5,163 nucleotides of DNA from Sulfurimonas sp. GTDB taxonomy: Bacteria > Campylobacterota > Campylobacteria > Campylobacterales > Sulfurimonadaceae. The stretch spans positions 1-5,163 of the forward strand of contig DQSP01000187.1 of the NCBI GenBank assembly GCA_015663215.1. The letters are read 5' to 3'. Every line of letters begins with the position of its first letter. Within the stretch, counting starts at the first letter, position 1. The position numbers and the translations under genes are program-made. The notes under the pieces were generated by a model. It saw only the letters and a list, made by a program, of their open reading frames with translations, was not told the origin of the DNA and did not search any database. Below are positions 1-5,163 of this stretch, piece after piece.

Positions 1-666
1 ACGTGCTTCTTCTATAAAAGAGGTACTTATCACTCTTCTATGAGGTTTTTTATCCCAAGGCACTGGGAAGTGAACATATACTTTTCCAACTATATTTGAA
101 GGTACAAGCTCCATAAAGAGTCTTGCATCATAGTCAAGTACAAGTAGGTTGTCTAACTCTTGAATAGCAACTTGTTTAAGAACTTGCTCAATTGAAGGAC
201 GATGAATTTCAATCCCTATAAAAAGTATATCAGGATTCTTTGCTGCTTGATGCAGCAGATGACGACCTGAACCAAAACCAACCTCAATACGAACTTCTCT
301 ATCTATTGGAAAGTTTTCTGCAAAATATTCTATCTTTTTTAAAGCTGTAACTTTTTGAAGATGCTCATTTTTTGCACCACTTAAAACATTTGAAGCCAAT
401 ACATTTAACTCTGCTTTAGTAGCATATGCATTGAGTGCACGATGTACATTGTGTATAGATGCAGGACGTGTAAGTTTATCTGTTTTAAGCAGACTTCTAT
501 TATCTTCTTCTTTAACTAAAAGAAAAAAGTCTTCACCTTCAACACTAACCGAAATTAGTTTCTCATTTACTGTGTTTGCATTGCTTGCACAAAAGTTAAA
601 TGTCACATCGTTATGAGAAGATGGATAAGAAATCTCTTTAAATTTTTCAATATGTAGATGCGGCAT
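1..666 (-). CDS. trmB: tRNA (guanine-N7-)-methyltransferase TrmB, N-terminal 222 codons (partial, runs off left edge)
   Basis: TrmB transfers a methyl group from S-adenosylmethionine to N7 of G46 in the variable loop of tRNAs. The minus-strand frame from ATG 666 is open to base 1 with no stop. Residues 127-140 ([14 protein letters not shown]) are SAM-binding motif I, GIEIH at about 151-155 fits the acidic motif after strand 2, and [13 protein letters not shown] at about 199-211 is the family signature corresponding to the FPDPW..K..H.KRR block of other TrmBs. About 120 residues precede motif I, far more than in E. coli TrmB; I recall this long form (about 390 aa in C. jejuni) as typical of Campylobacterota, so roughly 170 C-terminal residues should lie outside the window. 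The start overlaps the upstream lipoprotein stop by one base (TAATG), with only a weak GAGTGG ribosome site 6 nt upstream, so translation is probably coupled. Family assignment is very secure. Confidence 0.95.
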   Translation of the reverse strand, partial: MPHLHIEKFKEISYPSSHNDVTFNFCASNANTVNEKLISVSVEGEDFFLLVKEEDNRSLLKTDKLTRPASIHNVHRALNAYATKAELNVLASNVLSGAKNEHLQKVTALKKIEYFAENFPIDREVRIEVGFGSGRHLLHQAAKNPDILFIGIEIHRPSIEQVLKQVAIQELDNLLVLDYDARLFMELVPSNIVGKVYVHFPVPWDKKPHRRVISTSFIEEAR

Positions 667-2030
667 TAAAGACCACTCAAATCTAAAGACTCACTTGGCA
701 CTAATGTAGTCTCTTCTTGTTTTATAGGAGCTTCTTCTTTTGATACAACTTCTTCTTTAACTTTTAAAGTGTCATCTACTTTTGGTGTAACTATTTTAAC
801 TTTTACACTCTCCTCAGATTTTATACCATTCACATCAACAGAATAAACAACATAAGAGTAAGTACTATCAGCTTCTATATTTTTATCTATAAATTTACTG
901 CCTTGTATCTTTGTAAACTCTTTGTTTGTTTCATCAAACCAACCTTTTTTATGGGTCTTAGTAACAGAAAAACTTACAGAACGAGGGTCAGTCTTACTCC
1001 AATGGATTTCAATAGTATTTCCAACACGTTTAGCTTCAACTATCGCAGGTGCCTCAGGACGAGTTAAAGTCATACCCTTTATAGAGTTTTTACTATGTTT
1101 GCTTTCTAAAGAATCTTTATCAACTGCACTCACTCTATAAAAATATATCTTCCCATTTTCTTCTATTTTATCCACAAAGACATTATTGTGTAGTTTTGCG
1201 ATTAGCTCATACCCACCATCTATATCTTCACTTCTGTAAAGATAATACAGAGCAAAATCTTCTGCAACTGAAACATCCCAAGTAAGGCTAATTTTATTTG
1301 CTATATCCGTAGTTGCACTTAGATTTGTAATTGGTTTTGGAAGTGCTTTTGTTACTAATTTTACAATTTTTGATGGTGTTGAAGTGATACCGTCATAAGT
1401 AATAGCTCGAAGTCTATACATATAAACAAAGTTATCTTTTAACTCTTCATCTATAAACTCTGCGTTTAATCGTCCTTCAATAGTTTTAATTTTTTCCCAC
1501 TTTTCATCTTCAAGTGTTTTTCTCTCCATCACATAAGCTTTCACTTTTTGGTTTGAGTGTGGTCTCCAGATAATTTTAGCTACACGAGGCATACCGGTAA
1601 TGCTATGTATCCAAGATACAGACTCTATAACAGGAAGTGTATTTACAACTATTACTTTACCGTCTCTTGCTTCACCAACTTTACTAAATGCCTTAAATGC
1701 ATAAGTATATCGAGTGTCAGGATCAACATCCATATCTACATAATGCGTTGAAAATCTACTCTCTATCGTAGTGTAGTAAGCAAGTTCACTCTCAGCATCA
1801 GAAGTTTTTTTATATACATATACCCCTTCTACTTTAGGATCACTCAAGCTATTCCACTCAAACGCAATACTCTTCATACCAACAATAGTTCCATTTTTTG
1901 TTAAAGTCACTACTGCAAGAGAAGTATCTATAACAATATTTTCTTTATCTGCTGGTTTTGGTGTGCTCGTGCACCCGCTAAGAATCAGTAGTGAAAGACT
2001 CAGCGATGTAGTTAGTATCCATAACTTCAT
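666..2030 (-). CDS. flpA: FlpA-like outer-membrane/surface lipoprotein with four fibronectin type III repeats
   Basis: 454 aa. The N-terminus is a lipoprotein signal: M-K, a hydrophobic stretch, then lipobox LSGC with Cys20 as the lipidated residue. Four FN3-like units follow at about 41-131, 134-229, 232-324 and 325-416. Each has a core Trp near its start (W59, W155, W251, W344) and a late Tyr-rich strand ([36 protein letters not shown]). A Lys/Glu-rich tail, probably disordered, covers about 417-454. The best match is C. jejuni FlpA (Cj1279c), a fibronectin-binding adhesin of about 410 aa described with three FN3 domains; the gene neighbours are the same. FlpA's reported fibronectin-binding segment WRPHPDFRV corresponds to WRPHSNQKV here (155-163). 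Adhesion is known only for C. jejuni; in this organism I infer an envelope role, target unknown. The start is fixed by the signal peptide and by a GGAGAG site 5 nt upstream. The gene overlaps the rluD end by 53 nt and the trmB start by 1 nt. Confidence 0.88.
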   Translation of the reverse strand: MKLWILTTSLSLSLLILSGCTSTPKPADKENIVIDTSLAVVTLTKNGTIVGMKSIAFEWNSLSDPKVEGVYVYKKTSDAESELAYYTTIESRFSTHYVDMDVDPDTRYTYAFKAFSKVGEARDGKVIVVNTLPVIESVSWIHSITGMPRVAKIIWRPHSNQKVKAYVMERKTLEDEKWEKIKTIEGRLNAEFIDEELKDNFVYMYRLRAITYDGITSTPSKIVKLVTKALPKPITNLSATTDIANKISLTWDVSVAEDFALYYLYRSEDIDGGYELIAKLHNNVFVDKIEENGKIYFYRVSAVDKDSLESKHSKNSIKGMTLTRPEAPAIVEAKRVGNTIEIHWSKTDPRSVSFSVTKTHKKGWFDETNKEFTKIQGSKFIDKNIEADSTYSYVVYSVDVNGIKSEESVKVKIVTPKVDDTLKVKEEVVSKEEAPIKQEETTLVPSESLDLSGL

Positions 2031-2949
2031 TTAAACTCTCCAAAGTAAATTTTTTATCAATTTCATTTTTCATATAAGTGTCAAAATCTGCACTAAATGT
2101 CATCACTTCTTTAGTAGTAGGATGTACAAAATAAATCATATAAGCATGAAGCAAAATACGTTCCGCCTTCTCTTGCTTCGGGCTTAATCCGTAGATGTGA
2201 TCACCTATGATATGGCGATTTATAGTCTCTAAATGTACACGAATCTGATGTGTACGACCAGTGAAGAGTTTACAAGCCACAAGCTGGTTTCTCTCATCAC
2301 TACTTAATGCAAGTTGTTTAAACATTGTCTTTGCAGGTTTTTTATGTTCCATTCCACACGACATCTTGAGACGGTTATGTGCACTTCTACCGATGTTGCC
2401 TTCTATAGTAGTGATGTCATCTTTCAGTGGTGGGGTAAGTACTGCGATATAGTAGCGTCCCATACTTTTGTCTTTAAGTTGTGATGAAAGAAACTCATGA
2501 GCATCATTGTTTTTTGCAACAACCATAGTCCCTGAAGTCCCTTTATCTAAACGGTGAACGATTCCATTACGCTCTTCTCCACTAATAGTTGAGAGTCTTA
2601 TACCTTTATGTTTAAGCCAATCAACTAGAGTTGCATCTTTTACACTCGGTGCAGGGTGAACTGTAACACCACTCGGTTTGTTTATAACTAAAAGATCATC
2701 ATCTTCGTAAAGCACTTCAACATCAAAGTCAACTTCAAGTGCTTCTTCAACTTTAGCTTCTGGAAATTCAACTCTAATTTTCTGGTTATTTTTTAGTTTT
2801 ACACCAGGACGAGCCACTTGTTTTTCATCTACCCAAACACACTTAGCTTTTATAAGTCCTGATATTTGAGAGCGTGTTTGCCCTATTTCTTCTGATAAAA
2901 ATGTATCTAGTCTCTGCGGATTTTGACATATATATTCTTCTGTTTTCAT
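1978..2949 (-). CDS. rluD: RluA/RluD-family 23S rRNA pseudouridine synthase
   Basis: 323 aa, the usual length for RluD (E. coli 326). Enzymes of this family isomerise specific uridines of 23S rRNA to pseudouridine in the cytoplasm. An S4 RNA-binding domain is at about 12-63 (RLDTFLSEEIGQTRSQISGLI, then a V-DEKQVARPG segment). The catalytic domain follows: YEDDDLLVINKP at 81-92, VHPAP at 97-101, GIVHRLDKGTSG at 129-140 with catalytic Asp135, and LFTGRTHQIRVHL at 228-240. The layout and the VHPA motif favour RluD (helix 69 uridines) over RluC, but the exact targets cannot be read from sequence. Gly replaces the more usual Asp after HRLDK. ATG 2949 is the first possible start because an in-frame TGA lies two codons upstream. 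Its ribosome site is weak: AAAGG is about 12 nt away. First gene of the minus-strand operon; its 3' end overlaps the lipoprotein gene by 53 nt. Confidence 0.92.
   Translation of the reverse strand: MKTEEYICQNPQRLDTFLSEEIGQTRSQISGLIKAKCVWVDEKQVARPGVKLKNNQKIRVEFPEAKVEEALEVDFDVEVLYEDDDLLVINKPSGVTVHPAPSVKDATLVDWLKHKGIRLSTISGEERNGIVHRLDKGTSGTMVVAKNNDAHEFLSSQLKDKSMGRYYIAVLTPPLKDDITTIEGNIGRSAHNRLKMSCGMEHKKPAKTMFKQLALSSDERNQLVACKLFTGRTHQIRVHLETINRHIIGDHIYGLSPKQEKAERILLHAYMIYFVHPTTKEVMTFSADFDTYMKNEIDKKFTLESLNEVMDTNYIAESFTTDS
2036..2041 (-). promoter_or_regulatory. Ribosome binding site GGAGAG for the FlpA-like gene, inside the rluD coding region
   Basis: On the minus strand GGAGAG lies 5 nt before ATG 2030. 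It is the strongest Shine-Dalgarno match of the three minus-strand genes and sits within the last 70 bases of rluD. It decides the lipoprotein start: the next in-frame Met (residue 52) would remove the entire signal peptide. Confidence 0.75.
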
Positions 2950-2965
2950 TTCTTTTCATTACCTT

Positions 2966-2976
2966 TATGATACAAT
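2966..2976 (+). promoter_or_regulatory. Probable -10 region of the rodA promoter (TATGATACAAT)
   Basis: The 56-bp gap between the divergent rluD and rodA starts must hold promoters for both. On the plus strand TATGATACAAT carries two overlapping -10-like hexamers, TATGAT (2966-2971) and TACAAT (2971-2976). Initiation near 2982-2984 would leave a short leader before the GGAG at 2993. No clear -35 box is seen, which is common for Campylobacterota housekeeping promoters. The same bases read TATCAT on the other strand, a possible -10 for the rluD operon. Confidence 0.5.
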
Positions 2977-2992
2977 CTTGCAATTTATTTTT

Positions 2993-2996
2993 GGAG
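2993..2996 (+). promoter_or_regulatory. Ribosome binding site GGAG that sets the TTG start of rodA
   Basis: GGAG lies 9 nt before TTG 3006. No ATG occurs in frame near the beginning of the family-conserved N-terminus (FDKSILTQFDF), so the ribosome site and the homology together support the TTG start. A GTG at 3008 is in another frame. Confidence 0.65.
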
Positions 2997-3005
2997 TTAT
3001 AAATT

Positions 3006-4118
3006 TTGTGGAGATTTGATAAGAGTATTTTAACACAATTTGACTTTTTTTCTATCATTCTTATCATTCCTTTGGTTATTGGTTCACACTTTCTCATTGG
3101 AGAGGCTGTTCCTGCCCTCGCTCAAAAACAACTCACTTATGTTGGAGTTGCTTCTCTTACATTTATTGGTGTATTTTTTCTTCCGATTCGTCGTATGTCT
3201 TGGCTTATTCCTTTCATATACTGGGCAAATATTGGGCTGCTTTTTGCAGTAGAATTTTTTGGTCACTCACGTTTAGGTGCACAAAGATGGATTGACATTC
3301 CATTCATAAACGCCACCATTCAACCATCCGAATTTGTAAAACCCGCTCTAATTTTAATGTTAGCATATCTCATACATAAATCCCCTCCTCCACTTCAAGG
3401 ATATAGGTTAAAAGAGTTTGCTCAACTTAGTTTTTATATACTGCTTCCTTTTTTTCTCATCGCCAAAGAACCTGACTTAGGAACTGCTTTAGTACTTTTA
3501 CTTATTGGTTATGGTGTTTTGTTTTTTGTGGGAGTCTATTGGAAGATACTAGCAGCGATTGCCATCAGTGCCATACTCTTTATACCTATCGCATATCAAT
3601 TTATTCTGCATGATTATCAAAAAGTCCGTATTAACGATTTTTTAAGTGAAAAACCTTCTTACCATGTGCAGCAGTCTATCATTGCCATCGGTTCTGGTGG
3701 TTGGACTGGAAAAAGTAAAGAAGAAGCAACACAAACACAGATGAAGTTTTTGCCCATCGCTACGAGTGATTTTATCTTTGCTTTTGTAGTTGAGAGGACA
3801 GGTTTTCTAGGTGCTTTTGCACTCATAATTACTTATGCCATACTTATTTTACATTTACTTAGCCTCGCTATCTTTAACAAAGACTACTACATAAAAGTTG
3901 TCAGTGCTTCTATTAGCTTTATGATTTTTATCTATATGGGGGTTAATATTTCTATGACCATAGGCTATGCCCCTGTAGTTGGAGTACCTCTACCTATGTT
4001 CAGTTATGGAGGGAGTAGTTTTTTAAATTTCATGGTACTTTTTGCCATCATGCAAAACCTCATCACATTTAGATATAAAGATATGTATGACAATCGTGGG
4101 ACTAAAAGTTTTCTCTAA
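3006..4118 (+). CDS. rodA: Rod shape-determining protein RodA (SEDS peptidoglycan glycosyltransferase)
   Basis: 370 aa, standard length. RodA (MrdB) polymerises glycan strands from lipid II in the inner membrane during cell elongation, together with a class B penicillin-binding protein (PBP2/MrdA) and MreBCD; none of these partners is in the window. The protein is almost wholly hydrophobic, with about ten membrane segments expected. SEDS landmarks are present in order: SRLGAQRWID at 88-97, QPSEFVKPA at 106-114, EPDLGTA at 155-161, the large extracellular loop with VRINDFL and then QQSIIAIGSGG at 222-232, LPIATSDFIFAFVVERTG at 249-266 with Asp255 at the position of the catalytic Asp (D262 in E. 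coli), and PLPMFSYGGSSFL at 328-340. Translation starts at TTG, with GGAG 9 nt upstream. The gene is divergent from rluD, an arrangement I recall also around Cj1282 in C. jejuni. Its stop is followed by a weak hairpin and a new promoter, so it is probably a single-gene unit. No anomalies in conserved residues. Confidence 0.95.
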   Translation: MWRFDKSILTQFDFFSIILIIPLVIGSHFLIGEAVPALAQKQLTYVGVASLTFIGVFFLPIRRMSWLIPFIYWANIGLLFAVEFFGHSRLGAQRWIDIPFINATIQPSEFVKPALILMLAYLIHKSPPPLQGYRLKEFAQLSFYILLPFFLIAKEPDLGTALVLLLIGYGVLFFVGVYWKILAAIAISAILFIPIAYQFILHDYQKVRINDFLSEKPSYHVQQSIIAIGSGGWTGKSKEEATQTQMKFLPIATSDFIFAFVVERTGFLGAFALIITYAILILHLLSLAIFNKDYYIKVVSASISFMIFIYMGVNISMTIGYAPVVGVPLPMFSYGGSSFLNFMVLFAIMQNLITFRYKDMYDNRGTKSFL

Positions 4119-4140
4119 AGCATAGTAACACACTATGTTT
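4118..4140 (+). terminator. Hairpin just after rodA, weak candidate terminator
   Basis: CATAGT (4121-4126) and ACTATG (4132-4137) form a perfect 6-bp stem with a 5-nt loop AACAC. A G-T wobble (4120/4138) and two A-T pairs extend it to 9 bp. It begins at the rodA stop codon. The stem is AT-rich and the sequence after it is not a clean T-run, so intrinsic termination is plausible but not assured; it could equally stabilise the mRNA end. Confidence 0.4.
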
Positions 4141-4165
4141 ACTTGTATATAAAAAATAAATAGAT

Positions 4166-4171
4166 TATAAT
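4166..4171 (+). promoter_or_regulatory. Consensus -10 box TATAAT for the 4192-5033 gene pair
   Basis: A perfect TATAAT lies 20 bp before the AAGGA ribosome site of the next gene, in an A/T-rich stretch following rodA. There is no recognisable -35 element, as usual in Campylobacterota. Expected initiation near 4178 would give a leader of about 14 nt. Confidence 0.6.
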
Positions 4172-4191
4172 CCCCTCATAAAGGATATATA

Positions 4192-4641
4192 ATGCCACAT
4201 ACAATGAAAAAAATATTAATTTTATGTTTTATAACCACAGCACTTTTTGCACAGACACCGTTTATTCTTGAAAAGTTTTCTACTGCACACATTGTTGTAA
4301 AAACACATAACAATACAATACTCAATGAATATAAAAAGGCTGTATATACTCTTTTACATAAATATGCATCTGATTTAAATATATCGGTTACTAATACATC
4401 CTTACGTGTCTTAGGTATTGATATGGACCTAAAAAAGATTGCTAAAAACATATCTATAGTTGAACTTGAACTTTTCATCCATGAACCTGCTATACGTTTA
4501 GATGATAAACAAGAAATATTTTCCATTGTGTATCAAAATAGGTTTACATTTGTGCTAAAAGATATAGAAGAAGACATCGAAGATAATACTATAGCACTGC
4601 TTGAAGAGTTAAGTACACAATATCAAGAGGATAATGAATGA
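4192..4641 (+). CDS. Exported small protein of unknown function
   Basis: 149 aa, and I do not recognise the family. The N-terminus has a Sec signal peptide: Lys-Lys at 6-7, then a hydrophobic run ending in TALFA, with likely cleavage before Gln21 (..LFA|QTP), giving a periplasmic protein of about 129 aa. The mature part is mixed alpha/beta in appearance, with a helix-like segment at about 42-58 (LNEYKKAVYTLLHKYAS) and a strongly acidic C-terminal helix (DIEEDIEDNTIALLEELS, about 124-141). It has no cysteine after the signal peptide. The start at ATG 4192 is preferred over ATG 4204 because AAGGA lies 7 nt upstream of it; the first four residues (MPHT) are therefore an extra bit before the typical MKK. 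The gene shares an ATGA overlap with the following thioredoxin-fold gene and probably its transcript, suggesting a joint envelope role that cannot be named. A real gene is supported by promoter, ribosome site, signal peptide and coupling. Confidence 0.75.
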   Translation: MPHTMKKILILCFITTALFAQTPFILEKFSTAHIVVKTHNNTILNEYKKAVYTLLHKYASDLNISVTNTSLRVLGIDMDLKKIAKNISIVELELFIHEPAIRLDDKQEIFSIVYQNRFTFVLKDIEEDIEDNTIALLEELSTQYQEDNE

Positions 4642-5033
4642 AAACAATATACTTACTATTAATTACAATTGGATTACTGCATGCACAAACATATAGAGAG
4701 TTTACAGGAGAGTATGGGTATGAAACAAATTATGAAAAAGCTTATAAAAGAGCAAAAAAAGAAAAGAAAAATATTTTGCTTGTAACAGTTTCTAACTATT
4801 GCCCTTGGTGTAAAAAACTTGAGAATCGTGTTTTAAAAGACACAAAGATACAAGCTCAAATACACAAAAACTTTATCCCAGTGATCATTAATAAAGATAT
4901 AGATACGCTTGATGAAAGATTTATAACAAATATTGTTCCTATGTCTTACATTATAGACTATCAAACAAATGAGACTGTAAGTAAAAAAGCAGGTTATCAG
5001 AAAAAAAGTGATTTTTTGTATTTTATAAAATAG
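4638..5033 (+). CDS. Periplasmic thioredoxin-fold protein with CPWC active site
   Basis: 131 aa. A signal peptide (residues 1-16, ending LLHA|Q) predicts export to the periplasm. The remainder is a compact thioredoxin fold of the Thioredoxin_7/SoxW-like type: a helix rich in Lys/Glu (YEKAYKRAKKEKKN, 32-45), strand ILLVTVS, redox motif C55-P-W-C58 followed by KKLE and a Val, then the strand FIPVIINKDID, and Val100-Pro101 as the expected cis-proline. Such proteins exchange thiols and disulfides; whether this one reduces, isomerises or delivers electrons to a partner cannot be told from sequence. It is shorter than classical DsbC or DsbE/CcmG proteins, lacks their extra domains, and ends soon after the last strand (residues 116-131). 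The start is supported by AGAGGA, 6 nt upstream inside the preceding gene, and by the ATGA overlap. The stop TAG lies in an AT-only palindrome (5019-5032), and a tRNA gene points toward it 16 bases further on. Confidence 0.85.
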   Translation: MKTIYLLLITIGLLHAQTYREFTGEYGYETNYEKAYKRAKKEKKNILLVTVSNYCPWCKKLENRVLKDTKIQAQIHKNFIPVIINKDIDTLDERFITNIVPMSYIIDYQTNETVSKKAGYQKKSDFLYFIK

Positions 5034-5049
5034 AAAGAAAATATAGAAG

Positions 5050-5128
5050 TGGCGCGGTGGAAGGGACTCGAACCCTCGACACCCTGCGTGACAGGCAGGT
5101 ACTCTAACCAACTGAGCTACTACTCCGC
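5050..5128 (-). tRNA. tRNA-Asp (anticodon GTC), with abnormal 5' acceptor strand
   Basis: Read on the minus strand, the D arm (GCTC ... GAGT), anticodon arm (CCTGC-CTGTCAC-GCAGG, anticodon GTC at 5090-5092) and T arm (GAGGG-TTCGAGT-CCCTT) are all intact. The Asp discriminator G73 (5053), G10, C38 and an encoded CCA end (5050-5052) are present. The 3' acceptor strand is CCACCGC, which needs GCGGTGG as its partner. The 5' side instead reads GCGG-AG-TAG before T8-A9: the first four pairs hold, then comes a two-base bulge (AG), and one of the last three pairs is an A-C mismatch. The gene is thus 79 nt with CCA rather than 77. Taking the 5' end at 5126 (GGAGTAG) gives normal length but only 4 of 7 pairs. 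Identity as Asp is secure; normal function is doubtful. If sequence and assembly are correct, it could be a decaying copy. Confidence 0.88.
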
Positions 5129-5137
5129 ATAGAGTAG
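5120..5137. repeat. Perfect 6-bp inverted repeat spanning the tRNA-Asp 5' end
   Basis: CTACTC (5120-5125) and GAGTAG (5132-5137) are exact reverse complements separated by 6 nt (CGCATA). The left arm lies in the abnormal part of the tRNA acceptor strand; the right arm is in the flank just upstream of the tRNA 5' end. See the finding on a possible template-switch origin. Confidence 0.7.
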
Positions 5138-5163
5138 ATAAGTAGTGTTTAACAATCAAAATG

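Noticed and set aside
431..616. Plus-strand open frame of 61 codons inside the trmB region
   Set aside because: It is antisense to the clearly conserved TrmB frame and is low-complexity (Ser/Leu-rich), as expected for a shadow.
2843..3097. Minus-strand open frame of 84 codons across the rluD/rodA gap
   Set aside because: It overlaps the conserved starts of both rluD and rodA in another frame, covers the promoter region and has no protein-like pattern.
4176..4526. Minus-strand open frame of 116 codons opposite the exported unknown protein
   Set aside because: The plus-strand frame has the promoter, ribosome site, signal peptide and coupling to the next gene; the antisense frame has none of these and covers the promoter.
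5019..5032. Perfect 14-nt AT-only palindrome TATTTTATAAAATA at the end of the thioredoxin-fold gene
   Set aside because: It contains no G-C pair and no separate loop, so it would not be a stable terminator; in AT-rich DNA such palindromes arise easily.
4833..5159. Minus-strand open frame of 108 codons crossing the tRNA and the end of the thioredoxin-fold gene
   Set aside because: Its middle (AQLVRVPACHAGCRGFES) is the familiar false translation of a tRNA gene, and the rest is antisense to a well-supported gene.
5129..5163. Possible tRNA promoter (TTGATT with TACTCT or TATCTA) and an ATG at the very right edge
   Set aside because: Spacings do not fit a promoter that starts ahead of the tRNA, and the terminal ATG has no ribosome site or following sequence to judge.
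1..5163. Search for CRISPR repeats, insertion sequences, integrase or toxin-antitoxin genes
   Set aside because: No spaced direct repeats, transposase motifs, terminal repeats or recognisable mobile or defence proteins were seen; apart from the tRNA stem the region looks like conserved chromosomal backbone.

Overview
This AT-rich window looks like the chromosome of a member of the Campylobacterota (Epsilonproteobacteria), probably a free-living Sulfurimonas/Sulfurovum-type organism rather than Campylobacter or Helicobacter. That is an inference. It rests on the gene order trmB / fibronectin-type-III lipoprotein / RluD-family synthase / divergent rodA, which I recall from Campylobacter jejuni (the Cj1278c-Cj1282 neighbourhood), and on the long Campylobacterota-type TrmB with its [13 protein letters not shown] motif. 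The -10 boxes without obvious -35 boxes and the LxA|Q signal-peptide ends also fit.

Left part (1-2949, minus strand): a tightly packed operon transcribed right to left. It holds an RluA/RluD-family 23S rRNA pseudouridine synthase, a FlpA-like lipoprotein with four FN3-like repeats, and the first 222 codons of trmB (tRNA m7G46 methyltransferase), which runs off the left edge. The genes overlap by 53 nt and by 1 nt (TAATG), so translational coupling is likely. Two of the three modify RNA; the third is a cell-envelope protein.

Middle (2950-4118): a 56-bp divergent promoter region separates this operon from rodA (mrdB), the SEDS peptidoglycan polymerase of the elongasome, which starts at a TTG. 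A weak hairpin follows rodA.

Right part (4119-5163): a promoter with a consensus -10 box drives two small overlapping genes for exported proteins. The first is of unknown function and has no cysteine after its signal peptide. The second is a thioredoxin-fold protein with a CPWC active site. Next, on the minus strand, is a tRNA-Asp(GTC) gene. Its arms are normal except the 5' acceptor strand, which carries two extra bases and a mismatch and lies inside a perfect inverted repeat.

There is no CRISPR array, insertion sequence, prophage or obvious new defence system here. The observations most worth following are the defective-looking tRNA-Asp acceptor stem, the conservation of the FlpA 'WRPH' motif in a probably non-pathogenic relative, and the unknown-protein/thioredoxin gene pair.
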